Source: Mesobacillus boroniphilus (GTDB lineage Bacteria; Bacillota; Bacilli; Bacillales; Cytobacillaceae). Taken from it: a stretch of DNA of 64,000 nucleotides. Every line of letters starts with the position of its first letter. Position 1 is the stretch's first letter. Made by a program: the position numbers and the translations under genes. Under the pieces are notes generated by a model, which was given only the letters and a program-made list of their open reading frames with translations, made no database searches and was not told where the DNA came from. The DNA is taken from assembly GCF_018424685.1 (NCBI RefSeq), contig NZ_QTKX01000001.1:2294001-2358000 (forward strand), in the 5' to 3' direction. Positions 37,374-46,093 of this stretch are shown here, in pieces.

Positions 37374-38351
37374 TTAAGCGTTGACTTTAAGCTTCTTGAA
37401 TTCTTCTGTAAGCATTGGTACAACTTCAAATAGATCGCCAACAATGCCGTAGTCTGCGACTTTAAAGATATTTGCTTCTGGATCTTTATTGATCGCTACA
37501 ATGACCTTGGAGTTGGACATACCGGCAAGGTGCTGGATAGCTCCCGAAATACCGGCAGCGATATATAGGTCTGGAGTCACGACTTTGCCTGTCTGTCCGA
37601 TTTGCAGTGAATAGTCACAGTAGTCAGCGTCACATGCACCACGTGAAGCTCCTACAGCTCCGCCAAGAACGTCAGCAAGTTCCTTAAGCGGTTCGAAGCC
37701 TTCTTCGCTCTTTACACCGCGTCCGCCTGCTACAACGACTTTTGCTTCGGAAAGATCGACACCTTCAGTTGCCTTACGGACAACATCTTTGATGATCGTT
37801 CTCAAATCTTTGATTTCCGCAGAAACAGTTGAAACTTCACCAGATTTTCCAGAATCCTTTTCCAGTGGAGCGATGTTGTTCGGACGGACCGTAGCAAACA
37901 CAAGTCCATCGGTGACAATCTTCTTTTCGAAGGCTTTGCCTGAATAGATAGGACGAGTGAAGACAAGATTGCCGCCTGCTTCTTCAACTGCTACAGCATC
38001 TGAGATCAGGCCCGAACCCAATTTGCTTGCGATTTTAGGAGCAAGGTCTTTTCCAAGTGATGTATGTCCAAAGATGATACCCTCTGGGCTTTCCTGTTCG
38101 ATTACAGCCATCAAAGCTTGCGAAAAACCGTCTGGTGTATATTGTGCAAGCTTGGCATCTTCTACAGCCACAACTTTGTCAGCACCATACTGGTATAGGT
38201 CGTTTCCTAATGAACTTACAGACTCTCCGATCAATACTCCGACTACTTCTCCGCCCTCAGCAACTGTTTTTGCAGCTGCAATTGCTTCGAAAGATACATT
38301 TCTTAGTTGTCCGTCACGTGCTTCTCCCAATACTAATACTTTTCTCGCCAT
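37374..38351 (-). CDS. etfA: Electron transfer flavoprotein alpha subunit
   Basis: The FAD-binding subunit that accepts electrons from acyl-CoA dehydrogenases. It has 325 residues. The C-terminal FAD domain has [20 protein letters not shown] in its opening, and then [23 protein letters not shown] and [12 protein letters not shown]. It lies 38 nt after etfB and is the last gene of the fatty acid operon. Confidence 0.97.
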   Translation of the reverse strand: MARKVLVLGEARDGQLRNVSFEAIAAAKTVAEGGEVVGVLIGESVSSLGNDLYQYGADKVVAVEDAKLAQYTPDGFSQALMAVIEQESPEGIIFGHTSLGKDLAPKIASKLGSGLISDAVAVEEAGGNLVFTRPIYSGKAFEKKIVTDGLVFATVRPNNIAPLEKDSGKSGEVSTVSAEIKDLRTIIKDVVRKATEGVDLSEAKVVVAGGRGVKSEEGFEPLKELADVLGGAVGASRGACDADYCDYSLQIGQTGKVVTPDLYIAAGISGAIQHLAGMSNSKVIVAINKDPEANIFKVADYGIVGDLFEVVPMLTEEFKKLKVNA

Positions 38352-38389
38352 TTGATTTACCTCCTGCGTATTTATTCTTCCTTTATGCC

Positions 38390-39163
38390 TTAAACGACTT
38401 TTGCTTCTGTATGAAGCAGGTTGACAAGTTCCTTAACCTGGTCGGCAAGTTCGCCTTGAAGGACTTTTCCTGCCTCTTTTTGCGGAGGAAGATAAATTTC
38501 GATTGTCTTTGTCTTAGCTTCTACATCGTCCTCATCCAGATCAAGATCATCAAGCTCTAGTTCATCAAGAGGCTTTTTCTTTGCTTTCATGATCCCTGGA
38601 AGAGATGGGTAGCGAGGCTCATTCAACCCTTGCTGTGCAGTAACAAGAACAGGAAGGCTTGTCTCAATGACTTCTGAATCCCCTTCTACGTCTCTAGTAA
38701 TAGTAGCAGTAGTTCCGTTGATTTCTAGTTTTGTAATCGTTGTTACATAAGGCATGCCCAACTGCTCAGCAACACGAGGTCCTACTTGGCCTGATCCGCC
38801 ATCAATTGCGACATTTCCGCCAAGGATCAAGTCAGCTTCTTTATCCTTAAGGTATTCAGAAAGGATTTTAGCAGTTGTGAACTGATCTCCGTCTTCAACA
38901 TCATCCTCGATATTGATTAATACAGCTTTGTCTGCTCCCATAGCTAACGCTGTGCGCAGTTGCTTTTCTGTTTCTTCATTTCCTACAGAAATGACTGTAA
39001 CCTCGCCACCCTGAGCATCCCTAACCTGGATTGCTTCCTCGATCGCATATTCATCGTAAGGGTTGATGATGAATTCAGCGCCATCTTCATTGATCTTGCC
39101 ATTTGCGATTGTGATTTTTTCTTCTGTATCGAATGTCCTTTTCATTAGAACGTAGATATTCAT
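38390..39163 (-). CDS. etfB: Electron transfer flavoprotein beta subunit
   Basis: The 257-residue AMP-binding partner of EtfA. The start is taken at 39163 (MNIYVLMKRTFDTEEKI) after TAGGAGGGG, not the longer frame to 39190. Visible blocks include DLILGGNVAIDGGSGQVGPRVAE in two halves near residue 115 and the recognition loop LPVLVTAQQGLNEPRYPSLP. It is co-transcribed with etfA and fadB. Confidence 0.97.
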   Translation of the reverse strand: MNIYVLMKRTFDTEEKITIANGKINEDGAEFIINPYDEYAIEEAIQVRDAQGGEVTVISVGNEETEKQLRTALAMGADKAVLINIEDDVEDGDQFTTAKILSEYLKDKEADLILGGNVAIDGGSGQVGPRVAEQLGMPYVTTITKLEINGTTATITRDVEGDSEVIETSLPVLVTAQQGLNEPRYPSLPGIMKAKKKPLDELELDDLDLDEDDVEAKTKTIEIYLPPQKEAGKVLQGELADQVKELVNLLHTEAKVV

Positions 39164-39251
39164 TTGTTCCCCTCCTAAGTATTCAAACATTTTAGCTGTT
39201 CTAAAGATTAGAAAAATTTATGGTAAAAAAATTTGTTGCTAAAAGGTTTGC

Positions 39252-40025
39252 TTATCTGCCCTTAAAATCCGGCGACCTTTTTTCCAGGAATGCCTTGATT
39301 CCCTCCTGGCCGTCCTCTGACAGGAAGACATCTCCGAAGAGCTTGGCTTCTTCCTTAACTCCTTTGTAGAAGGATTCGTGCTTGGAATAGTTCAAAAGTT
39401 TAATAGCTGCCCCTATGGAAACTGGACTCTTTTTAGCGATTTTCCCAGCAAGCTTGTATGCGTTTTCAAGCAACTGCTCCTCAGGGTACGCATGGTTGGC
39501 CAATCCATATTGGACTGCTTCCACACCTGTGATTGGGTCGCTCGTAAACAGCATCTCTGCCGCTCTTGCAACGCCCACATAGCGAGGAAGACGCTGGCTG
39601 CCTGCAAACCCCGGAATGAGTCCAAGCTGCAGTTCAGGCAGTCCTAATTTCGCATTTTCACCTACAAGGCGGAAGTGGCACGCCATCGCAAGCTCTAGTC
39701 CTCCACCCAAAGCCGCGCCATGAATAGCAGCGATAATAGGCTTTGGAAAATGTTCCATGCGTTCGAATAAATCCTGTCCATACTCAGCTAATTTCGCGAA
39801 GTCTTCACCGGTTTTGACTGTAGTGAATTCCTTGATATCTGCTCCTGCTGAGAAGAACCTTCCTTCACCATGGATTAACACAACCCTGATTTCTTCATTT
39901 CCCTCGATTTCATCCAACACTCCTGAAATCTCTTTCAGCAGTCCGGATGCAAGGGCATTCGCCGGCGGACGGTCAATCGTGATCGTGGCGATCCTGTCCT
40001 CCGCAGACCATTTAAGATACTCCAC
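39252..40025 (-). CDS. fadB: Enoyl-CoA hydratase
   Basis: A crotonase-family enzyme of beta-oxidation with 257 residues. The oxyanion-hole motif ADIKEF (GRFFSAGADIKEF) and the catalytic region GAALGGGLELAMACHFR are present. The frame reads on upstream to 40124, but the GTG at 40025 follows AAAGGAGGGG and gives the family length. It corresponds to B. subtilis fadB (ysiB), in the same operon order fadR-fadB-etfB-etfA. Confidence 0.93.
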   Translation of the reverse strand: MEYLKWSAEDRIATITIDRPPANALASGLLKEISGVLDEIEGNEEIRVVLIHGEGRFFSAGADIKEFTTVKTGEDFAKLAEYGQDLFERMEHFPKPIIAAIHGAALGGGLELAMACHFRLVGENAKLGLPELQLGLIPGFAGSQRLPRYVGVARAAEMLFTSDPITGVEAVQYGLANHAYPEEQLLENAYKLAGKIAKKSPVSIGAAIKLLNYSKHESFYKGVKEEAKLFGDVFLSEDGQEGIKAFLEKRSPDFKGR

Positions 40026-40155
40026 ATTTTCCCCTCCTTTTACATGAAGGCAAGTTTTGCATCCTGGAAAATCTCCTTTCTGCGAAACAAGCCTTTTTCC
40101 CCTGCCTTTTCCGCTTACAGGCATTCAAAGCGCCGGAAAGTCGGGAAAGACGTGA

Positions 40156-40758
40156 TTAAAGGACCGGTTTGGTGTCCTGGTAACCGCAGCCGTTGATCAG
40201 CAGCTGGTGTACCGCTTTTGCCAGGTCAGTAAGATTGTATTTCTGTTCATTCATTACCCATGAAGTCGCAGTTTCATCTACTGTACCAAAAATCATCTGC
40301 CTTGCAAGACGCAAATCCAGGGAGCTTGAAAACTCTCCATTCTCTATGCCTTCCAAAATGATTTTGTCGATCAGCATTAAGTAGCCCTTAAGCACCTCGT
40401 TGATTTTATGCCGGAGATCCTTATTTGACTGCCTTAGCTCCAGCTGGGTTACAATTGCAAGATGCCGGTCATCTGAAAGAATCTTGAAATGCGTTTCGAC
40501 CAACATATATAATTTCTCTGTTGCTGTTTGTTTTCCTGCAATTTTTTCTTCAATACTTCCCACGAAGTAACCCATTTTCTCCTGGAACAGAGAAATCAGT
40601 ATGTCTTCCTTATTCTTGAAATACAAATAAATGGTCCCATCAGCCACTCCAGCCTGCTTTGCTATTTTAGACACCTGCGCCTGGTGGTAGCCGTTTTCTG
40701 CGATAATGACCACTGCTGCATCAATTATTTGCATATATTTCGGCCTGTTTTTTTTCAT
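40156..40758 (-). CDS. fadR: TetR-family fatty acid degradation regulator FadR
   Basis: A repressor of beta-oxidation genes, released by long-chain acyl-CoA. The 200-residue protein has a TetR helix-turn-helix near the N-terminus (IIAENGYHQAQVSKIAKQAG, then DGTIYLYFKNKEDIL) and an all-helical ligand domain. The start at 40758 follows GGGAGTG; the longer frame to 40863 runs through the operator. The B. subtilis name was ysiA. It is autoregulated through the operator just upstream. Confidence 0.93.
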   Translation of the reverse strand: MKKNRPKYMQIIDAAVVIIAENGYHQAQVSKIAKQAGVADGTIYLYFKNKEDILISLFQEKMGYFVGSIEEKIAGKQTATEKLYMLVETHFKILSDDRHLAIVTQLELRQSNKDLRHKINEVLKGYLMLIDKIILEGIENGEFSSSLDLRLARQMIFGTVDETATSWVMNEQKYNLTDLAKAVHQLLINGCGYQDTKPVL

Positions 40759-40848
40759 TTCTTTCACTCCCGCTCCAGGAAAAGCACAAGCATTAAATGC
40801 TACAGTGGCACACTCCCGTTTACGATTTTTGTCTGCAATACTGTTCAC

Positions 40849-40902
40849 TGAATGAATCGTCATTCATATTTTTATAATAGTATTCACTCACATTTCTGTC
40901 AA
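40849..40902 (-). promoter_or_regulatory. Promoter and FadR operator of fadR-fadB-etfBA
   Basis: TGAATGAATCGTCATTCA (40849-40866) is a near-consensus FadR palindrome. Minus-strand TTGACA (40902-40897) and TATTAT (40879-40874) are 17 nt apart. The operator begins 7 nt past the -10 box, over the start of transcription. The operator separates this unit from lcfA. Confidence 0.85.
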
Positions 40903-40944
40903 GGAAATGTGTTTCATTTGGACAAGCCTTCTTATTCAAAAAGA

Positions 40945-40971
40945 AAGAGCCGATATTGGGAGCCGGCTTTT
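40945..40971 (-). terminator. Terminator after lcfA
   Basis: On the minus strand AGCCGGCTCCCAATATCGGCT folds as a short stem (AGCCG / CGGCT, in two halves) and is followed by CTTTCTTTTTG. It lies within 10 nt of the lcfA stop codon and separates lcfA from fadR. Confidence 0.7.
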
Positions 40972-40975
40972 AAAG

Positions 40976-42679
40976 TTAAGCTTGCTTCTTCTGGTCTTCC
41001 TGGTTCTTTGCTTTTTCTTCTTCAACTAATGCTCTTCTAAGAATTTTACCTACTGCGGTTTTAGGAAGTTCTTTCCTGAATTCAAATATCCTTGGCACCT
41101 TATACGCCGCAAGATGTTTCCGGCAATATTCATTCAGTTCTTCTTCTGTCGCTTTGGCACCTTCTTTAAGAACGATATATACTTTCACCGTTTCACCCCG
41201 ATAAGGGTCAGGGATTCCTGCTGCCACAACCTCCTGGATAGCTGGATGCTCATATAGGACTTCTTCGATTTCACGCGGGTAAATATTGAAGCCCCCAGCA
41301 ATAATCATGTCTTTCTTTCGATCGACAATATAGAAATATCCTTCCTCGTCCATATACCCAAGGTCTCCAGTTAGCAGCCATCCATCTCTAAGTACTTGAT
41401 CAGTTTCTTCCGGCCTGTTCCAATATCCCTTCATTACTTGCGGGCCTTTGACTGCTATTTCTCCTATTTCACCCGGCGGCAGCGGTTCGCCCGTTTCCAT
41501 TGATAGGATGATTGAATCTGTATCAGGCCATGGTACTCCGATACTGCCTTTCACACGTTTTTTATCCCAGAGGAAATTCGCATGAGTGACTGGCGACGAT
41601 TCAGTAAGGCCGTAACCTTCAACCAGCTTGCCTCCTGTTATCTCTTCGAACTTCTCCTGGACCTCGACAGGCAGAGGAGCTGATCCGCTTATGCAGGAAT
41701 CGATGGAAGACAGGTCATATTTTTTCAGGTCAGGGTGGTTCAGCAAACCGATATAAATCGTTGGTGCTCCTGGAAACAATGTAGGCTTTTGCTTCTGGAT
41801 TGTCTTTAGTGTTGTTTCAGGGTCGAATTTTGGCAATAGGACCATTTTCGAACCTTGCATTACGGATAGAATCAATACAGCTGTCATTCCATAAACATGG
41901 AAAAATGGGAGGATTCCAAGTACTACTTCTTCTCCCGGTTTGCATTTATACAGCCACGCATTGCTCATCGCCGCGTTTGCAACGAGGTTTTTATGAGTCA
42001 GCATTACACCTTTTGGGAAGCCGGTTGTCCCTCCCGTATATTGTAAAAGGGCCAAATCTTCTTCAAAATCAGAATCATATTCTTTAATTTTGCCAGCTGG
42101 CATTTTCATGATTTCATTGTAAAGATGGTTCTGTCCTTCATGTTTAACATTTACAATGATTCCATACTGTTTTTTCTGGATGAATGGATAGACAAGATTT
42201 TTAGGGAAAGGAAGATAATCCTTGATAGCGGTTACAATTACATTCTCTAAATCCGTGTTGGCGATGACCTTGGAAACCCTAGGGAACAAAATGTCAAGCG
42301 TGATGATTGCCTTCGCACCAGAGTCCTTCATCTGGTATTCGAGCTCTCGTTCCATATACAGAGGGTTTGTTTGGACGACAATTCCCCCTGCCATCAGGAT
42401 TGCATAGTAACTGATGATAGACTGAGGAGTATTCGGGAGCATGATCGCAACCCTGTCCCCTTTTTCAATTCCCAGGCCTTGCAAATAAGCAGCCAATTTT
42501 TTTGCATAGTTGTAGACTTGCTTATACGTTAGTTCTTTGCCCATGAAGTGGATTGCAACCTTCTCAGGGAATTTCTCAGCAGTCTGCTTTAAATAGTCCT
42601 GGACGGTTGCTTCTTGAAGATCCAAATGAGCAGGAATTTCCGGAGGATATTGCGACAGCCATGGTTTTTCTAATTCCAT
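40976..42679 (-). CDS. lcfA: Long-chain fatty acid-CoA ligase
   Basis: Activates long-chain fatty acids to acyl-CoA with ATP. The AMP-forming enzyme has 567 residues. The phosphate-binding motif YTGGTTGFPKGVM is near residue 214. The adenylate motif GYGLTESSP and the hinge TGDLGYMDEEGYFYIVDRKKD, in two parts, follow, and the catalytic lysine is in PKTAVGKILRR. It is placed upstream of fadR as in B. subtilis, but here a terminator and a separate promoter/operator lie between the two. Confidence 0.97.
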   Translation of the reverse strand: MELEKPWLSQYPPEIPAHLDLQEATVQDYLKQTAEKFPEKVAIHFMGKELTYKQVYNYAKKLAAYLQGLGIEKGDRVAIMLPNTPQSIISYYAILMAGGIVVQTNPLYMERELEYQMKDSGAKAIITLDILFPRVSKVIANTDLENVIVTAIKDYLPFPKNLVYPFIQKKQYGIIVNVKHEGQNHLYNEIMKMPAGKIKEYDSDFEEDLALLQYTGGTTGFPKGVMLTHKNLVANAAMSNAWLYKCKPGEEVVLGILPFFHVYGMTAVLILSVMQGSKMVLLPKFDPETTLKTIQKQKPTLFPGAPTIYIGLLNHPDLKKYDLSSIDSCISGSAPLPVEVQEKFEEITGGKLVEGYGLTESSPVTHANFLWDKKRVKGSIGVPWPDTDSIILSMETGEPLPPGEIGEIAVKGPQVMKGYWNRPEETDQVLRDGWLLTGDLGYMDEEGYFYIVDRKKDMIIAGGFNIYPREIEEVLYEHPAIQEVVAAGIPDPYRGETVKVYIVLKEGAKATEEELNEYCRKHLAAYKVPRIFEFRKELPKTAVGKILRRALVEEEKAKNQEDQKKQA

Positions 42680-42699
42680 CTTATTGCCCCCTTATTTAA

Positions 42700-42752
42700 A
42701 ATTTTTTGAAAATTCTATCTCCCATTATAATATAATGGTCTTTTTATGACAA
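42700..42752 (-). promoter_or_regulatory. lcfA promoter with a CodY-like site
   Basis: Minus-strand TTGTCA (42752-42747) and TATAAT (42729-42724) are 17 nt apart. AATTTTTTGAAAATT (42700-42714) matches 14 of 15 positions of the CodY consensus and lies just after the expected +1. AT-rich DNA makes chance matches easy. No FadR box is visible here. Confidence 0.5.
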
Positions 42753-42883
42753 TTAGAATAGTTTTTTGGAGGTTTATGGGGACAAACACCCATGTCTTGT
42801 GAAATACCACGTTGATTTCCAATAGATCTAGCAGTCCCATCCTCACACTATTCTGTTCAACCAGAAAAGTTAAAACAAATAAG

Positions 42884-42935
42884 AAAAAGGCTGTAAACAC
42901 AAGGTCAAATTAATAACCTTATATTTACAGCCCTT
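42884..42935. terminator. Long imperfect hairpin between yshE and lcfA
   Basis: AAAGGCTGTAAACACAAGGT and its near-complement ACCTTATATTTACAGCCCTT form a long stem with an AT-rich loop. A T-rich tail is present on the minus side. It probably ends the mutS2-yshE transcript. Confidence 0.65.
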
Positions 42936-43027
42936 TCAAATCACTATACAAAAAACATCATATAAACAATGCCGACTAACAGAAATACTCCACACAAAAT
43001 CAGCAATATTTTAGCTAGTTTTTCCAC
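42935..43027 (-). CDS. Possible small membrane protein of 30 residues
   Basis: A GTG at 43027 follows AGGAGG at 10 nt. It opens a short frame whose first 22 residues (VEKLAKILLILCGVFLL and on) form a typical membrane helix. The stop at 42935 abuts the terminator hairpin, and the frame lies 17 nt past yshE on the same strand. There is no homology evidence, and the codon after the helix region could be spurious. Confidence 0.35.
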
Positions 43028-43044
43028 TCTTTTAGATCCTCCTG

Positions 43045-43455
43045 TTAAATTCCTGCTCCGATGATATAAGACAAACCGATTGAAATGACCATAGATATAA
43101 GGCCTACTGCGCGGTTATCGTTTTCTATTTCTTTGTCGATGTTGAACTTGGGTGTCAGGAATTCAAAAATAAAGTACCCAATCAAAAGCAGGAAGAATCC
43201 AAAAACTCCCCAGCTGATCATCGTGAGCAGTGAATCATGCTGATTGATGGAATAGCGGAATATATTAGCTACACCGAAGATCTTGCCACCGGTGGCCATC
43301 GCAACGGAAATATTCCCTTTTTTGATTTCCTCCCAGTTGCGATATTTGGTCACTAATTCAAAAACAGCCAGGAACACGACGATGCAGAGAATCGATACAC
43401 TGTAATAACCAGCTGTAACTATAAATTCATTTTCCCAAAAATGATCCATATCCAT
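43045..43455 (-). CDS. yshE: DUF350 membrane protein, YshE type
   Basis: A small polytopic membrane protein of about 135 residues with four hydrophobic helices. It matches B. subtilis YshE by position between mutS2 and lcfA. The function is unknown. A second ATG at 43449 has better spacing from CAGGGAGA than the first at 43455. A 76-nt gap separates it from mutS2, so co-transcription is likely. Confidence 0.85.
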   Translation of the reverse strand: MDMDHFWENEFIVTAGYYSVSILCIVVFLAVFELVTKYRNWEEIKKGNISVAMATGGKIFGVANIFRYSINQHDSLLTMISWGVFGFFLLLIGYFIFEFLTPKFNIDKEIENDNRAVGLISMVISIGLSYIIGAGI

Positions 43456-43531
43456 TCTCCCTGATAATATTTTACCCCACTGCCTATTATAAAGTGTCCG
43501 GACGGGGATTTATATTTTTTCATGCATAATA

Positions 43532-45886
43532 CTACTTAAATTCTACTACAGTAACACCTGTTCCGCCTTCTCCTGCATCACCGAATCTTATTTTCTTGAC
43601 TGAGCGATGGTTGCGAAGGTATTCCTGGACTCCCTGCCTTAATGCCCCGGTCCCTTTGCCATGGATGATATTGACTCGAGGATAGCCGGCAAGCAAGGCA
43701 TCATCGATATATTTTTCTACTCTCATGAGGGCATCTTCATAACGTTCTCCCCTGAGATCAAGCTCAAGGCCAACGTGGAAGTCCTTCCCTTTCACTATGG
43801 CTAATGGTTTTGTTTCTACCGGCTTAGGAGTATTGATATATTCCATATCCGATTCTTTCACTTTCATCTTGAGAATGCCAATCTGTACTTGCCATTCTTT
43901 AGCGTTAACTCGCTCCAAAAGATTTCCTTTTTGGTCAAAGGTCAGTACCTTAACCTCATCCCCTGGCTTGAACTCGTGTTTCGCAGGTTTTGCTTTGCCG
44001 CCTTTCTTCACCTGGTTAAGCTCAGGAGTCGCCTCGCTAAGACGCCTTTTAGCGTCAATCAATTCATGCTCCTTGATCTCGGCTCCTTTTTCAAGCCGCA
44101 GCTTGCGAAGATCCCGGATGATTTCTTCCGCTTCTTCCTTCGCTTTTTCCAAAATTGCTGCAGCTTTACCCTTTGCTTTTTCGGCTAGCTCATCTTTTTT
44201 CTCATCATACTCCGCCATCTGTTTTTGCAAATCCTTGTGCAGGTGTTCTGCATCTTTCAACAGCTGGTTTGCTTCTTCACGGTCTCTCTCAGCCTGCTTC
44301 CGGCTGGACTCAAGCGAAGCAATCATGTTTTCGACCTCATTGCTGTCCGCGCTGATATAGGATCTTGCTGTATCGATGACAGATTCTTTCAATCCTAACC
44401 TCTTTGAAATTTCAAAGGCATTGCTTCGGCCTGGTACGCCAATCAATAGTTTGTAAGTCGGGCTCAATGTTTCTACGTCGAATTCTACGCTGGCATTGGT
44501 GACGCCTTCCCGATTGTATCCATAGGCCTTCAACTCTGGATAGTGGGTTGTCGCAATCACTCTTGCTCCGCGCTGATAAACTTCGTCCAGTATTGAGATT
44601 GCCAGTGCTGCTCCTTCCTGAGGATCAGTTCCAGCACCAAGCTCATCAAATAGCACGAGGCTATTGTGGTCAACCTTTTCGAGGATTTCCACGATATTGA
44701 CCATATGGGATGAAAAAGTACTCAAACTTTGCTCGATCGACTGTTCGTCACCAATATCGGCATAAACTGACCCAAAAACAGCCACTTCTGATCCGTCAAG
44801 TGCAGGAATCTGCAATCCTGCCTGCGCCATCAGTGTACAAAGTCCGACGGTCTTCAACGTAACGGTTTTACCCCCGGTATTCGGACCAGTGATGACGATC
44901 GTCGTATAATCACTTCCTAAAGTGACGCTATTAGGGACAACTTCATCCATCGAGATCAGGGGATGTCTTGCCTGGAAAAGGTTAATCCGTCCCTCATCAT
45001 TGACAATCGGTTTAGAGCCCTTAATTTTGCTTCCGTAACGCGCCTTCGCAAACATGAAGTCAAGCTCGCCCATGATGCTGACGATCTGCAAGAGCTCATC
45101 ATGATGTTCGGCTGTATGTGCCGAAAGCTCTGAAAGGATTCTTTCGATCTCCTGCTGTTCTTTTACACGGATGCTTTGAAGTTCATTATTCAGCTGGACA
45201 ACAGATTGAGGTTCAATGAACAGAGTCTGTCCGGATGAACTTTGGTCATGGATGATACCGCCATAATGAGAGCGATATTCCTGTTTTACAGGTATGACAA
45301 ATCGATCGTTCCTGATTGTGATAATGGCATCCGAGAGCATTTTTGACGCGTTTGAAGAACGAATCATGCTTTCCAACTTTTCTCGTACCCTTGCTTCTCG
45401 CGTACGCATTTGCTGTCTCAGCGATCTTAGTGCTTCACTCGCACCGTCAAGAACTTCGCCGCCTTCATCTATTGCGTTTCTGATCGTTTCTTCCAAATTC
45501 GCCAGCACGACAATTCCTTCAGTATAGCTCAGTAAAATTGGCACCTCGGTAACTTCCTGCAAATCATCGACAAACCGCTTCATCTGCCTGCTTGCATGGA
45601 CAGTACTTGCCACCTGGACCAGTTCACTTGGACTAAGCATGCCGCCGATTTGCGCCCTTTTCACATGCGGCCATATATCATGGATGCCGCCTAACGGTAC
45701 ATTCCCCTTTAGTCTTAGAACTTTTGTTGCTTCATCTGTCTCTTCATGCAAACGGGATACTTCCGAAAAATCAACAGAAGGCATCAAAGCAATTGCTTTT
45801 TCCCGTCCTAACGAGGATGATGCGTGTTCAATCAACTGGTTCCTGATTTTATCAAATTCAAGTGTTTTCAAAACTCGTTGCTGCAC
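43532..45886 (-). CDS. mutS2: MutS2 family ATPase / endonuclease
   Basis: A 784-residue MutS-like protein. It has been linked to suppression of homologous recombination and, in bacilli, to rescue of collided ribosomes. The ATPase shows Walker [16 protein letters not shown] and Walker [18 protein letters not shown] long coiled coil covers about residues 515-640. The C-terminal Smr nuclease domain has [12 protein letters not shown] and HGKGTGALR. The start is GTG, placed after GAAGGAGG. Confidence 0.95.
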   Translation of the reverse strand: MQQRVLKTLEFDKIRNQLIEHASSSLGREKAIALMPSVDFSEVSRLHEETDEATKVLRLKGNVPLGGIHDIWPHVKRAQIGGMLSPSELVQVASTVHASRQMKRFVDDLQEVTEVPILLSYTEGIVVLANLEETIRNAIDEGGEVLDGASEALRSLRQQMRTREARVREKLESMIRSSNASKMLSDAIITIRNDRFVIPVKQEYRSHYGGIIHDQSSSGQTLFIEPQSVVQLNNELQSIRVKEQQEIERILSELSAHTAEHHDELLQIVSIMGELDFMFAKARYGSKIKGSKPIVNDEGRINLFQARHPLISMDEVVPNSVTLGSDYTTIVITGPNTGGKTVTLKTVGLCTLMAQAGLQIPALDGSEVAVFGSVYADIGDEQSIEQSLSTFSSHMVNIVEILEKVDHNSLVLFDELGAGTDPQEGAALAISILDEVYQRGARVIATTHYPELKAYGYNREGVTNASVEFDVETLSPTYKLLIGVPGRSNAFEISKRLGLKESVIDTARSYISADSNEVENMIASLESSRKQAERDREEANQLLKDAEHLHKDLQKQMAEYDEKKDELAEKAKGKAAAILEKAKEEAEEIIRDLRKLRLEKGAEIKEHELIDAKRRLSEATPELNQVKKGGKAKPAKHEFKPGDEVKVLTFDQKGNLLERVNAKEWQVQIGILKMKVKESDMEYINTPKPVETKPLAIVKGKDFHVGLELDLRGERYEDALMRVEKYIDDALLAGYPRVNIIHGKGTGALRQGVQEYLRNHRSVKKIRFGDAGEGGTGVTVVEFK

Positions 45887-45921
45887 AAAAATTTCCTCCT
45901 TCTTCTTTAGCGAAGGTTATT

Positions 45922-46047
45922 AGAAAAGCACAAGCGCCTTGATCAGACCCGACAAGCGACTCGAGCTGCTCAAAGCTAACGCTTTTCGCAAGATACTCGA
46001 AGATGCATCTCGATGATGAAAACTGGCTAGGCGCTGGAGCTAGACAT
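45922..46047. repeat. Interspersed palindromic repeat, family R1, copy 2 (long form)
   Basis: The left part AGAAAAGCACAAGCGCCTTG through CCGACAAGCG and the right part GCGCTGGAGCTAGACAT match the short copies at 35119 and 60638. About 73 extra nucleotides are inserted after GACAAGCG. It lies between mutS2 and polX and fills most of that gap. Confidence 0.7.
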
Positions 46048-46093
46048 TTCTCCAAGAGAATTCTTTATCATCTTTTTTTAAAAAGGCCCTTTA

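Noticed and set aside
42715..42900. Open frame of 61 codons upstream of lcfA
   Set aside because: It overlaps the lcfA promoter and the terminator hairpin, has no ribosome binding site, and its composition is that of AT-rich non-coding DNA.
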